Assembly (NCBI GenBank): GCA_022361395.1
Contig: JAKSAX010000296.1
Location: forward strand, 1 to 57,089
From: Desulfobacterales bacterium
GTDB lineage: Bacteria > Desulfobacterota > Desulfobacteria > Desulfobacterales > Desulfobacteraceae
Reading direction: 5' to 3'
DNA: 57,089 bases
Shown: one piece after another, positions 41,524-51,311 of the stretch
How the letters are laid out: each line of letters starts with the position of its first letter
Position numbering within the stretch: the stretch's first letter is position 1
The notes under the pieces: generated by a model
Told to the model about the DNA's origin: nothing
The model's database searches: none
Seen by the model: the letters and a program-made list of their open reading frames with translations, nothing else
Position numbers and translations under genes: made by a program

Positions 41524-42930
41524 TCAGGTCAGAAGGATACCTGACTTATCAATGCCCAGCTTTTTGATCTTGGAAGTGAGGGTACGGGGATTCAGTTGCA
41601 TCAGGGCGGCCGCACCGTCCGGTCCGAATACCTTTCCTCCGGTTTTTTTCAATACCCGGATAATATACCGGCGCTCGTTTTCCTCAAAGCTGGGCAGGGA
41701 GGCGCCGGCGTCTCCGGGATCTGCCGCAGGCAGATGGCAATCTTCCGGGTACAGCCTGTCTGTGGTACTGAGAATACAGGCGCGTTCCACAATATTCTGC
41801 AGTTCCCTGACATTACCGGGCCAATGGTAGCCTGACAGTTTTTCATAAAAAGATCCGGGAATCTTCTTCGGCTCCCGGTTGAGCAGGGTGCAATAGTTTT
41901 GCACGAAAAAATCAGCAAGAAGGGGAATATCCTCTTTCCGCTCCCTGAGGGTGGGCAGGTGGATGGGAAATGCATTCAGCCTGAAGTAAAGGTCGGACCT
42001 GAATCTACCGTTCCGGACAAGGGATTCCAGGTCCTGGTTTGTGGCCGCTACCACCCGGACATCACTCTTCAGGGTTTTTGTCCCCCCGATACGCTCAAAT
42101 TCCCCCTCCTGAAGCACCCGTAAAAGCTTGGTCTGCAGCTCCGGCGGCATTTCACCGATCTCGTCAAGAAAAATCGTTCCCCCGTGCGCCAGTTCAAACC
42201 GCCCGGGTTTTCTGGAGTGGGCACCGGTAAACGCCCCGCGTTCATGGCCGAAGAGTTCCCCTTCAATAAGGTGGGCCGGCAATGTGGCGCAGTTAACCCT
42301 GACCAGCCGTTCACCTGACCGGTCACTGAGCTCATGGATTTTTCTGGCCACCAGTTCTTTTCCCGTGCCGGTCTCCCCTGTGATCAGGACGGTGGTGGGA
42401 GTGGGGGCAACCCTGCAGATCATTTTAAACACCCCGGTGACCTGCCGGCTCTTTCCGATAAAATCACTGAATACATTTTCAGGAATATCGATAAGGCCGG
42501 TTTTCCATGACTTCAGGTTATCCACACGGATACCGGTTTCCTTTTCAAGGGTTTTCAGCAGTTCCACAAGCCCTGCCTTTTCACTCATATCCTGGAAGAA
42601 CGCACAGCCGAAATCCGCATCTCCGGGTCCGGCGCCACAGATCAGAACCTTTACCGGAATCAGGTTTCCGTCTTTGGTAAACAGATTGTGCCTTACTGAT
42701 GTGGAAGACTCTGTATCGTAATAGCTGTCACTTTCCCGGGTATCCATGACCACGAATTTATACAGGTAATTTCCAACCAGTTCTTCAGGCGTGTATCCCA
42801 GTTTTTCAGCAGCATAGGCATTGACCCTGAGAATTTTCCCCTTGTCGTCATGCCATACAATACCCACCGGAGCCCGGTCAAAGGAGTAAATATACCGTTT
42901 TATGTCAACCGCATCACCGGGATTATTCAT
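41524..42930 (-). CDS. sigma-54-dependent transcriptional activator with PAS domain
   Basis: 468 residues. N-terminal PAS domain (RAPVGIVWHDDKGKILRVNA, ~15-120), AAA+ domain (~155-390) with Walker A TGETGTGKE, the sigma-54 loop GAFTGA, Walker B GTIFLDEIG and WPGNVREL, and a C-terminal Fis-type helix-turn-helix (AALMQLNPRTLTSKIKKLGI). AGGAG precedes the ATG. It sits head-to-tail upstream of rdhA and almost surely drives it in response to a ligand or redox cue at the PAS domain. Confidence 0.92.
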   Translation of the reverse strand: MNNPGDAVDIKRYIYSFDRAPVGIVWHDDKGKILRVNAYAAEKLGYTPEELVGNYLYKFVVMDTRESDSYYDTESSTSVRHNLFTKDGNLIPVKVLICGAGPGDADFGCAFFQDMSEKAGLVELLKTLEKETGIRVDNLKSWKTGLIDIPENVFSDFIGKSRQVTGVFKMICRVAPTPTTVLITGETGTGKELVARKIHELSDRSGERLVRVNCATLPAHLIEGELFGHERGAFTGAHSRKPGRFELAHGGTIFLDEIGEMPPELQTKLLRVLQEGEFERIGGTKTLKSDVRVVAATNQDLESLVRNGRFRSDLYFRLNAFPIHLPTLRERKEDIPLLADFFVQNYCTLLNREPKKIPGSFYEKLSGYHWPGNVRELQNIVERACILSTTDRLYPEDCHLPAADPGDAGASLPSFEENERRYIIRVLKKTGGKVFGPDGAAALMQLNPRTLTSKIKKLGIDKSGILLT

Positions 42931-42969
42931 CAGCCCCTCTCCTTTGTGAGATTGTTTTTGCGCAACGCC

Positions 42970-44280
42970 TTAATCCTCCCGGCCTGAATGAATTGCCCCG
43001 GTGGCGGCTTTGAGTTCATACCAGGCCTGGCGCAGGGTGATCAGGGAAAGGGCAATGCGCTGCCGGGTTTCTGTCAGGGTATTCTGGACTTCGTTCAGGG
43101 TAACCTGGTTGGCGGTGCCGAACTCATACTCCTTGGCCACCATGTCCCGGTTCTGTATGGCAAGGGCGGCATTTTGCCGGTAAAGCGTCAACTGCTTCCG
43201 GGCCGCAGCCACGGTAAAGCAGTCCTGGCGGACTTCGGATATGATCTCGTTTTTCAGGTTTTTCAGTTCCAACTCAGCTTCGGTGCCGGCATAAAGGGCT
43301 TCCCTGAGGGCCGCCCTGTCCCCGCCGCCGGCAAACAGGGGGTAGGTCAGTTCGATGCCCACGCTGTTCTCGATATCATCTGTTTCAAACCGGGCATCCC
43401 CTGTCCGGTCCGCCCCGACCGAACCTGAAAGGCTGAGTTCGGGATAAAACGCAGACCTTGCCTCTTCGGCATTGGACCGGGCAATTTTAAGGTCCAGTTC
43501 CTTCTGGTTAAGGTCGGGACGGTGTGCCAGGGCATGGGCTATTTCCGACTCAGGGTCCAGACCGCCCATGTCCCGGGTCTCTTCAAGCTCAGGAAAAACA
43601 GGCTCAGGCAGGTCGTCACCCCGGGCATCCATTCCCAGCAGGGCTGCCAGGGCTGTTCTGGCCACATCATAATCCGCGGTATATTTTTCTATCTCAATCT
43701 CTGCCTGGTTCATACTGGTGTTGAAGTTAAGCACGTCTGACAGAGACCCCACACCGGCCTCCTGCTTTATCCTTGCCGTTTCCAGCTGGCCGGCGTAAAA
43801 ATCCCTGTTGGATTCGGAGATAAACCGGTTGGCCAGGGCAAGCTGTGCCGTATGGAAACTTGAGGCAACCGAGGCCAGCAGGGTCCGGATCAGGTCCTCG
43901 CGGCCGGCTGTTTCCTGTTCCTGGGCCAGCAGTGCCGCCTCCAGGGTATACTCACGGGAAAATCCGTCAAACAGGGTCCATGAGGCAGACAGGAACCCGT
44001 CATAGGTATCCGTGGTTCTGTCAAGGCCGGAACCGGCCTCATCTTCATTCCTTGAAATCTGTTTGCGGGTGGCCGAGGTACTCAGGTCCAGTGACGGGTA
44101 ATAGGCTGCCCTTGCCTGGGCCACCTCTTCCCTGGCCTGGTTGATCCGCTGCACCACGGCCAGGACGGTGGGATTGCCGATGATGGCCCTGTCAAAGGCC
44201 TGCTCCAGGGTCATCTGGCCGGCCGAAGCCCGGGCCGCCAGCAGGATGATAAAAACAAAACTGCAGATAAAGTATTTCAT
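42970..44280 (-). CDS. TolC-family outer membrane efflux protein
   Basis: 436 residues with a signal peptide (FICSFVFIILLAARASA). Two OEP repeats show the long helical barrel pattern, e.g. ARAAYYPSLDLSTSATRKQ and ARSAFYPELSLSGSVGADR. It forms the outer-membrane channel for the RND pump encoded upstream, overlapping it by 4 bp. Confidence 0.92.
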   Translation of the reverse strand: MKYFICSFVFIILLAARASAGQMTLEQAFDRAIIGNPTVLAVVQRINQAREEVAQARAAYYPSLDLSTSATRKQISRNEDEAGSGLDRTTDTYDGFLSASWTLFDGFSREYTLEAALLAQEQETAGREDLIRTLLASVASSFHTAQLALANRFISESNRDFYAGQLETARIKQEAGVGSLSDVLNFNTSMNQAEIEIEKYTADYDVARTALAALLGMDARGDDLPEPVFPELEETRDMGGLDPESEIAHALAHRPDLNQKELDLKIARSNAEEARSAFYPELSLSGSVGADRTGDARFETDDIENSVGIELTYPLFAGGGDRAALREALYAGTEAELELKNLKNEIISEVRQDCFTVAAARKQLTLYRQNAALAIQNRDMVAKEYEFGTANQVTLNEVQNTLTETRQRIALSLITLRQAWYELKAATGAIHSGRED

Positions 44281-47200
44281 TGGTTTTCCTTAAGAATATC
44301 CTTTCCCGTTTCCGTCAGATGGTCATATCGTTTGGATGCCGGTTCTATACCGGTCCTTGACACGGGCCACTGGCCTCTCATCACCCAGTGGGCCAGCCTT
44401 CGAAAATCGTTGAAAATGGCAAGAAGGGCCGGGATGAACACCAGGGTCAGCATGGTTGCAAACAGAACCCCCGAGGCCAGGGATATGGCCATGGGGATCA
44501 AAAACTGAGCCTGGAGATCTGTCTCCAGCAGCATGGGGGCAAGCCCGCCCACCGTACTCAGGGTGGTGAGGAAAATGGCCCGGAACCGTCTGGCCCCTCC
44601 CCTGAGGATGGCCTCAAAAAACGGAATATGCCTGGCCAGGTTCTCGTTTATCCGCTCAATAAGTACGATGGCGTCGTTGACCACCACTCCGGTGAGGGCC
44701 ACCATGCCGAACAGGCTCATCATGGACAGGTTGAACCCCATTATATAATGCCCCAGCACCGCTCCGATAATACCGAAGGGAATAGTGATCATAATGAGAA
44801 AGGGCTGGAGGTAGGAGCGGAACATGGTGGCCACAATGGTAAATATACCCAGAAGGGCGATGGGAAACCCGATTTTCAGACTGGACATGGATTCCCTGGA
44901 CCGTTTCTTATCCCCCTTGAGGACAACGGTGAGATCCGGGTACCTTTCCCTCAACTCCACCATAAATCCCTTAGACAGGTCGTCAAATATCTCATTGGCC
45001 GTGGTGACCTTGGTATTGACAAACCCCGTAATGGCTACGCTCCTCTTGCCGTTGGCCCTCCTAATAGTTGAAAATCCGGGTTCGTATTCAATATAAGCCA
45101 CGGACAGCAGGGGCACCTCCACCCCATCGGGGGTTCTGATCCGCATGGATTCCAAATTTTCAAGGGAGCCCCTTTCCTGCCGGGTATACCGGATCTTTAC
45201 CCGGACATCATGATCCCCCCGCTGGATACGCTGGGCCTCATTCCCGTAAAATCCGGAGTTCACCTGGGAGCCCAGGTCGGCCACGGTCAGGCCAAGGGCG
45301 CGGGCTTCGGGCTTGAGGGTGAACCGCAGTTCCTTCTTCCCCTGGTTCAGGTCGGACTTTATCTGATAGACCCCGTCGAATTCGTTCAGGGTATCCTTGA
45401 GGAGGCCGGTGGCCTCCACCAGGATATCCAGGTCTTTGTGGTGGAGTTCAAATCCCAGAGGGGCGCGGCGGTGGCCCGGCCCCAGTGCCTGGAAGGTCAG
45501 GGATTCGGCCCCCGGAATATGGCCGAGGCGGTCTTCCCACTCAAACAGGATATCCTTGGAGTGGATACCGCGTTTTTCCGACTCCAGGAGAATGGCCTGG
45601 ACCATACCGGCATGGGGGCCGCTTGAGGTCATGCTGTCCGAAGAGGCCCCCACAAAGGTCAGCAGGTCACGGATCAGGGGCTCCCCGCTCCGGGTTTCAA
45701 ATCCGTCGGCATAGCCCGTCAGTGCGGCTTCCATCTTTTCCATGGCAGCAACGGTCACCACCGAGGGGGTCCCCTCGGGAAAGGCCACGGAAGCGGTGAT
45801 CACGTAACCGTCGGTCTGGGGAAAGACCGAGTATTTGACCATGCCCCCCCGGACCATGCCCAGCACGGCCAGGAGAACGGCGATTGCCGTGCAGAATACC
45901 AGGTAGCGGTAGTGAAGGGCCTTTTCCAGGAAAGGGGTGTATACCTTGTGGATAAAGGATTCCATGGCCTGTCCCGTGTATTGGTTCAGGCGGTCCGGAT
46001 TCAGGCGGCCAAGCCACGAAGCGTCTTTCCGGATCTCCTGTTTTATTTCGGGCAGGTTGTTTAAATGGGCAGGCAGGAGCATAAAACAGTCAACAAGTGA
46101 TATAAACAGGCAGGCAATCACCACCGGCGGGAGGATCGCAATAAACTTGCCCATGGTGCCGCCCACGTAGGCCAGGGGGATAAAGGCCACAATACTGGTA
46201 ATCACGGCCGTGATCACGGGCATGGCCACCTCCCGCGTGCCCTCAACCGCAGCCTGCAGGGGAGGCTTGCCCATCTTCCGGTGGACATAGATGGATTCGC
46301 CCACCACAATGGCGTCATCCACCACGATGCCCAGCACCAGGATAAATCCGAACAGGGAAATCATGTTGATGGTGCCGCCTATGGCCCAGAGGATACCCAT
46401 GCCGCCGGCCAGGGAAATGGGTATGCCCATGCCCACCCAGAAGGAGAGCCGGGTATTTAAAAAGGCCCAGAGCAGAACAAAGACAATGACCAGTCCCACG
46501 GTGCCGTTTTTGGTTAAAAGGTTGATCCTGGATTTAAGGGAAGTGGTCCGGTCGTAGAGCACCTTCAGTTCGATATCGCCGGGCAGTTCCTTATTCAGCT
46601 TGTCAATAAAGGCATGCACCGCCTCTGCAATAACCAGGGCGTTCTCCTCATCCGTCTTATACACGGTGATAAGCACGGAACGTTTACCGTTGATATAGGC
46701 CCGGGACGGATCTTCCTCAAACCCGTCCTTTATCACCGCGATCCGGTCCAGGGTCACCACCTGGCCGCCGGGGCCGGCATAGACAATGATCCTTGCCAGC
46801 TCATCACCGGTATATTTGCGTCCCATGGTCCGCAGCCGGATCTCCTCACCGCTGGTTTTCAGGGTGCCGCCGGACCGGTTCACACTGGAATCCCGCACCG
46901 CATCCGCCACCCGGTCAAAGGTCAGGTTGTACTGCCGCAGTTTTTCCTCGGAAACCTCAATGGAGATCTCATAGGCCCGGGTGCCCGACAGGGTGACCTG
47001 GGAAACATTGTCCAGATCCCGGATCCGGTCCCGGATCCGCTGCCCCCACTCCTTTAGGCGCCGTTCCGGCATGTTCGAGGCAAGGTACATGGTCAGCACC
47101 GTGCTCTTTCTCACCACATCCGAGATTACCGGTTTTTCCGCATCCCCGGGAAATGTGGAGATGGCGTTGACCTGGGTTTTAACCCGCTCCAGCACATCCT

Positions 47201-47507
47201 TTACATCATACCCTTTTTCAACATCCATCCTGGCCGAGGCCGATCCTTCGGAACTCTCGGTGGTATAGTCGGTAATTCCCTCAATGCGCTCAATGGCCTC
47301 TTCAATCTTCCTGGAGATCCCCTCTTCCACCTCTTCGGGGTCTGCACCGGGATAGGCAACGCTTATGGATATGGAATCCTTTTCCATGGAGGGAAAGGAC
47401 TCCTTTATGATCATGACCGCAGACATGATCCCCACAAAAACCACGGTAATCAGAAGGATGTTGGCAAATACCGTATTCCTGGCAAAGGCAGCGATCAATG
47501 CTCTCAT
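44277..47507 (-). CDS. RND efflux transporter, inner-membrane pump
   Basis: 1076 residues, AcrB-like topology: a helix at 15-35, a large periplasmic loop, helices ~335-490, a second loop and final helices. The proton-relay pair is in GIVVDDAIVVGES, with GVVVNDAIVLIERI in the second half. The family exports drugs, metals or lipids by proton antiport. It overlaps the MFP and TolC genes by 4 bp each, so the three make one complex. Confidence 0.95.
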   Translation of the reverse strand: MRALIAAFARNTVFANILLITVVFVGIMSAVMIIKESFPSMEKDSISISVAYPGADPEEVEEGISRKIEEAIERIEGITDYTTESSEGSASARMDVEKGYDVKDVLERVKTQVNAISTFPGDAEKPVISDVVRKSTVLTMYLASNMPERRLKEWGQRIRDRIRDLDNVSQVTLSGTRAYEISIEVSEEKLRQYNLTFDRVADAVRDSSVNRSGGTLKTSGEEIRLRTMGRKYTGDELARIIVYAGPGGQVVTLDRIAVIKDGFEEDPSRAYINGKRSVLITVYKTDEENALVIAEAVHAFIDKLNKELPGDIELKVLYDRTTSLKSRINLLTKNGTVGLVIVFVLLWAFLNTRLSFWVGMGIPISLAGGMGILWAIGGTINMISLFGFILVLGIVVDDAIVVGESIYVHRKMGKPPLQAAVEGTREVAMPVITAVITSIVAFIPLAYVGGTMGKFIAILPPVVIACLFISLVDCFMLLPAHLNNLPEIKQEIRKDASWLGRLNPDRLNQYTGQAMESFIHKVYTPFLEKALHYRYLVFCTAIAVLLAVLGMVRGGMVKYSVFPQTDGYVITASVAFPEGTPSVVTVAAMEKMEAALTGYADGFETRSGEPLIRDLLTFVGASSDSMTSSGPHAGMVQAILLESEKRGIHSKDILFEWEDRLGHIPGAESLTFQALGPGHRRAPLGFELHHKDLDILVEATGLLKDTLNEFDGVYQIKSDLNQGKKELRFTLKPEARALGLTVADLGSQVNSGFYGNEAQRIQRGDHDVRVKIRYTRQERGSLENLESMRIRTPDGVEVPLLSVAYIEYEPGFSTIRRANGKRSVAITGFVNTKVTTANEIFDDLSKGFMVELRERYPDLTVVLKGDKKRSRESMSSLKIGFPIALLGIFTIVATMFRSYLQPFLIMITIPFGIIGAVLGHYIMGFNLSMMSLFGMVALTGVVVNDAIVLIERINENLARHIPFFEAILRGGARRFRAIFLTTLSTVGGLAPMLLETDLQAQFLIPMAISLASGVLFATMLTLVFIPALLAIFNDFRRLAHWVMRGQWPVSRTGIEPASKRYDHLTETGKDILKENQ

Positions 47508-48904
47508 TGGTTATCAGGGCCTCCCGCGGGTTTATCCGCCTGTTTACCCGCCGGCCTGCCGGGTTTATCCACCGGCTTTCCCGCCGGCTCTTCCAGGATT
47601 CTGAGGGGAGTATTTTCCAGGGGATCCACAAGGCGGGTGGTAATCAGGGTATCCCCCGCCCGGATGTCACCGGTGACAAACACCAGGTCTCCGTCAGCAT
47701 ATACCCTGTTGACGGCACGGGTTTTCAGCCTGTTGTCTTCAGCCACATAAATCGTATTGTCCGTGGTCACCAGCCATCGTTCCAGCCGGAACAGGCCGTT
47801 AATGGGCTTACCCGGAATGGATATACGGCAGAACATCCCCTCCACAAGGGGGGGGCAGTCATCGCAGCTGTTCTCCCCGGGATCAAACCGGACGGCCAGG
47901 GTCATGGTCCTGGAACTCTGGTCAAACTCCACAAGCCTGGCCAGGGTACCGGTCCAGGTATGGGTATTGTTTTCGATCCACTGGATATCGCAGGCCACGG
48001 GCTCGGGTTTCGGAAACCAGCCCGGGGAAGACACCCTGTCCTTATTCTGGAATGACAGCCAGCTGGTGGCCTCCCTGGCGTCCAGGGAAACCAGGATCTC
48101 CATCAGGGAGTCATCTGCCAGGGTTACGATCTCCGATCCGGCCGTGGCATACTCTCCCTTTTCCATGGCAGTGGCTTTGATCCTGCAGGTAAACGGGGCA
48201 ACCACGGTGCAGCGGGCCAGGTTGGCTTCGGCCTTGTCCACATCCGCCTTTGCCGATACAACCGCAGCCTCGGCCTCTTTTATTTTTACGGGATACAGGG
48301 ACAGGGAGCGTTTCATCTGGTCATGGGTATCAATGGCCGAGTTCATGGATTGTTCAGCCTGGTCCACGGCAGACCGGTTGCCGATACTGTTTTCCTCCAG
48401 CAGCACCCTTACCCGGTCATATTCGGCCCGGGAAAGGTCCATTGTCCGGCGGATGGTGGACAGCCGGCTCCGGTCTGCTGCAAACTCTTTCCGGATGCGG
48501 TCCAGGGCAGCCTTTTCCTGGGCAAGTCCGGCACGGAGATTGTCCAGGCTTGCCTGATAGTCCGACGGATCGATTTTGAAAAGGATCTCCCCTCCGGCAA
48601 TGGTTTTCCCCTGCCTGAACTCCGGGTGGGTGTATATGATCCGCCCGGACACTTCGGCAGAGAGCCTGACCGTGGTTACAGGCTCAGCCACGCCAAACCC
48701 CCTTAAACGGGTATAAACGGTTTCAGGCACCGCCTCTTTCACCGATACCCGCAGCACCATCTCCTTTACGCCGCCCCTGTGGGGTTTTTTCTTCTGGGAG
48801 GAAAAATAGACCAGGGCGGACACACCCAGTCCGATGACGATTACGCTGAGTATAAGACGGACCGCAAGTCCGGGGCCGGGTTGTTTTTTATTATCTGTTC
48901 CCAT
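47504..48904 (-). CDS. periplasmic membrane-fusion protein (RND adaptor)
   Basis: 466 residues. An N-terminal anchor helix (LILSVIVIGLGVSALVYF), a lipoyl/barrel-sandwich half (VSGRIIYTHPEF), a coiled-coil hairpin (~110-210), the returning half (VVAPFTCRIKATAMEKGEYA) and beta-barrel segments. The last ~30 residues are a Pro/Gly/Lys low-complexity tail with PAGK/DKP repeats, coded by imperfect tandem repeats near 47515-47590. First gene of the efflux operon. Confidence 0.92.
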   Translation of the reverse strand: MGTDNKKQPGPGLAVRLILSVIVIGLGVSALVYFSSQKKKPHRGGVKEMVLRVSVKEAVPETVYTRLRGFGVAEPVTTVRLSAEVSGRIIYTHPEFRQGKTIAGGEILFKIDPSDYQASLDNLRAGLAQEKAALDRIRKEFAADRSRLSTIRRTMDLSRAEYDRVRVLLEENSIGNRSAVDQAEQSMNSAIDTHDQMKRSLSLYPVKIKEAEAAVVSAKADVDKAEANLARCTVVAPFTCRIKATAMEKGEYATAGSEIVTLADDSLMEILVSLDAREATSWLSFQNKDRVSSPGWFPKPEPVACDIQWIENNTHTWTGTLARLVEFDQSSRTMTLAVRFDPGENSCDDCPPLVEGMFCRISIPGKPINGLFRLERWLVTTDNTIYVAEDNRLKTRAVNRVYADGDLVFVTGDIRAGDTLITTRLVDPLENTPLRILEEPAGKPVDKPGRPAGKQADKPAGGPDNQ

Positions 48905-49133
48905 GTATCGGGCTCCTGAGGTTAAGAATAACTGCTGTCAGCATTTGCCGCAAATGCTCTAGGTCTTCAAGTTGGTTTTCATGACATAGCCGCCCTTTTC
49001 CGTCAAGGCTCAGATTGACAAATCTTCATTCTGACCCATGTTTAGCGTTTGAATAAAAATGCTCCCAAACGGAGATTTTCGGTTTACGCCGATACCAGCA
49101 GACTTCAACCGCCGGAGGTTCAAGGAAATCAGC

Positions 49134-49307
49134 ATGGGCACCTGCAAAAGACACAACACGAGACAGACCCCGTACCGCTGCGCCAAGTACGGGGAATACC
49201 AGTGCAAAGAGTGCCTGAGATGTAAAGATCCCAAACTCTATTGCAAACACAGGCCCTCCTGTGCCATTTATATGATAACCGAACGGGGAATGGACCCCGA
49301 TGCCTGA
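49134..49307 (+). CDS. small cysteine-rich protein
   Basis: 57 residues from the ATG at 49134 (AAGGA upstream). Eight cysteines, one CKRH, then RCAKYGEYQCKECLRCKDP and YCKHRPSCAI, with conserved His, giving a likely two-zinc or Fe-S fold. No family name recognised; B-box-like spacing is seen. Cytosolic by lack of a signal. Confidence 0.65.
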   Translation: MGTCKRHNTRQTPYRCAKYGEYQCKECLRCKDPKLYCKHRPSCAIYMITERGMDPDA

Positions 49308-49391
49308 AAAAAATTCCGGCCGCCGCGGTTACGGGCCGTCACCGGATAAGGTAATACCAAAACAATTTAATACAAATTAAAAAACAGACCC

Positions 49392-49640
49392 ATGAAAAAA
49401 GACAGCCACCAATTTGTCCAGGAGTACAAAGGCCTCGGCGCCTTTGGCATGAGCCGCGAAACAGACGAGGAAACCGTTCAGTTTTACCTCCAGAAGTTCA
49501 GCGAAGATACCTTTATGAAAACCCTTTTACCCCGGCTCAGCGATGCAGAGCTGGAAGAGATCTACCTCTGGGTCAATACCCATCTGAAAAAACATATCTC
49601 CGAAGATGAGTATCACGCACTCTTCTTAAAAGACCGCTAG
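49392..49640 (+). CDS. small hypothetical acidic protein
   Basis: 82 residues, helical, no membrane segment or cysteines. Contains FGMSRETDEETVQFYLQKF and LSDAELEEIYLWVNTHL. Not recognised. It lies between the cysteine-rich protein and the tup operon and may share the promoter of the former. Confidence 0.65.
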   Translation: MKKDSHQFVQEYKGLGAFGMSRETDEETVQFYLQKFSEDTFMKTLLPRLSDAELEEIYLWVNTHLKKHISEDEYHALFLKDR

Positions 49641-49672
49641 CATTTTCTGTCAGTATAGGTAAGTTGTGGTTG

Positions 49673-49729
49673 CATATTTCCATACATCCCCATATCTCCT
49701 TGACAGGGTGAATATATTGACATATCTCC
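49673..49729 (+). promoter_or_regulatory. triple CATAT(C/T)TCC repeats and promoter upstream of tupA
   Basis: CATATTTCC (49673), CATATCTCC (49691) and CATATCTCC (49721) are direct repeats; TTGACA sits at 49700-49705. They lie 50-100 bp before tupA. A tungstate-responsive repressor (TunR) is known for tup genes in sulfate reducers; this could be its site. Confidence 0.45.
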
Positions 49730-49776
49730 CCATTATTATCTGGAAACCCGAACCCAATTAAAGGAGAGATACGAAA

Positions 49777-50610
49777 ATGAATGCAAAAAAAGTGATTTCC
49801 GGCCTCATGGCCGCCCTGTTTGTAATGGTCCTGTCAACGGCTGCCCTGGCAGGCCCGAAAAAAGAACTCATGATGGCCACCACCACAAGCACAGACAACA
49901 CCGGCCTCCTGGATTACCTGATCCCCTATTTTGAAAAAGAGACCGGTATTACACTGAAGTGGACCTCCACCGGCACAGGAAAGGCCCTGAAACTCGGCCA
50001 GAACTGTGACGTCGATGTTCTCCTGGTCCATGCCCCCCCTGCTGAAAAAAAATATATCTCAAAGGGGTACGGAAAAGACAGGCGGGAAGTCATGTACAAT
50101 GACTTTGTCATCATCGGCCCCAAGGCCGATCCTGCCGGAGTAAAAGGGAAAAGCATTTCCGGCGCCCTGGCGGCGGTTAAATCCAAGGGCGCACTTTTCA
50201 TGAGCCGCGGCGATGATTCCGGCACCAATAAAAAAGAGAAACTGCTCTGGAAAAATGCAGGCATTGCCCTGCCCGACAAAGAGTCCTGGTATGTACAGAC
50301 AGGTCAGGGCATGCTGGCCACCATCAACGTGGCACAGGAAAGAAAAGGCTACACAATGACGGACAGGGGCACCTATATCAAATACCAGGACCAGCAGGGC
50401 GGGAACGCCCCCCTTACCGTTCTGGTTGAAGGGGATGACATTCTCCTGAACCAGTACTCCGTACTGACCCTGGATCCCGGGAACTGCGCCGATGCCAAGT
50501 ATGACCTGGCCATGGCCTTCTCAGACTGGATGGCCTCGGCATCTGCCCAGAAACGCATTGCAGAGTTCAGGCTCCTCGGCCAGAAACTGTTTATCCCCAA
50601 TGCCAAGTAA
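49777..50610 (+). CDS. tupA: tungstate ABC transporter substrate-binding protein
   Basis: 277 residues with a signal peptide (VISGLMAALFVMVLSTAALA). The oxyanion-site motif ATTTSTDNTGLLDYL at the mature N-terminus is the TupA hallmark; RGDDSGTNKKE and the MTDRGTY segment also match. It captures tungstate in the periplasm with high affinity. Tungsten serves formate dehydrogenases and aldehyde oxidoreductases. AAAGGAGAG precedes the ATG. Confidence 0.94.
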   Translation: MNAKKVISGLMAALFVMVLSTAALAGPKKELMMATTTSTDNTGLLDYLIPYFEKETGITLKWTSTGTGKALKLGQNCDVDVLLVHAPPAEKKYISKGYGKDRREVMYNDFVIIGPKADPAGVKGKSISGALAAVKSKGALFMSRGDDSGTNKKEKLLWKNAGIALPDKESWYVQTGQGMLATINVAQERKGYTMTDRGTYIKYQDQQGGNAPLTVLVEGDDILLNQYSVLTLDPGNCADAKYDLAMAFSDWMASASAQKRIAEFRLLGQKLFIPNAK

Positions 50611-50623
50611 AACCTTCTGAATA

Positions 50624-51310
50624 GTGGAGTATCTTTTTACAGGCTTTATCAAAGCCATGGAACTGCTGATCAGGGGGGATGCCTCCACCTGGTCGGCAGT
50701 TTCCGCCACTGTCCAGGCCTCCACCTGCTCCATGATCATCAGCCTGTCAGCCGGCCTGCCCTGCGGATTTTTCCTGGGCTATTTTGACTTCCGGTTCAAG
50801 CGCCAGATCCGCACGGTCCTGGACACCCTCCTTGCCCTGCCCACCGTCTGTGTCGGGCTTCTGGTCTACGCCTTTATCTCATCCAGGGGGCCCCTGGGGG
50901 ATTTCGGCCTGCTGTTTTCCCTGTCCGGCATTGCCATCGGACAGACCATCCTTGCCTTTCCCATTGTCACAGCCATCACCGCCTCCATTTTTGAGAATAT
51001 AGACCGGGACCTGAAACTGACACTGATATCCCTTGGTGCAGGCAAAAGGGATATCATTGTCACCTGCCTCTGGGAGGTCCGCTACGGCATCCTTGCCGCG
51101 GCAGTCACCGCCTACGGCAGGGTGCTCACGGAGGTGGGCATATCCATGATGGTGGGCGGCAACATAAAGTACCACACCCGGACCATTACCACGGCCATTG
51201 CCCTTGAGACCAACAAGGGCATGTTTGCAGACGGCATTGCCCTGGGCGTCGTCCTCATGGCCATTGCCTTCGGCGTCAACCTGAGCCTCTCATTTTTAAG
51301 GAAAAGGTAA
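50624..51310 (+). CDS. tupB: tungstate ABC transporter permease
   Basis: 228 residues, about five membrane helices with the permease EAA loop as LKLTLISLGAGKRDII. GTG start at 50624 without a clear ribosome site; coupled to tupA 13 bp upstream. Confidence 0.93.
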   Translation: MEYLFTGFIKAMELLIRGDASTWSAVSATVQASTCSMIISLSAGLPCGFFLGYFDFRFKRQIRTVLDTLLALPTVCVGLLVYAFISSRGPLGDFGLLFSLSGIAIGQTILAFPIVTAITASIFENIDRDLKLTLISLGAGKRDIIVTCLWEVRYGILAAAVTAYGRVLTEVGISMMVGGNIKYHTRTITTAIALETNKGMFADGIALGVVLMAIAFGVNLSLSFLRKR

Positions 51311-51311
51311 G

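Noticed and set aside
48905-49133. Leftward ORF fragment (residues like ENQLEDLEHLRQML) before the efflux operon
   Set aside because: No start codon or ribosome site; too short to separate from chance.
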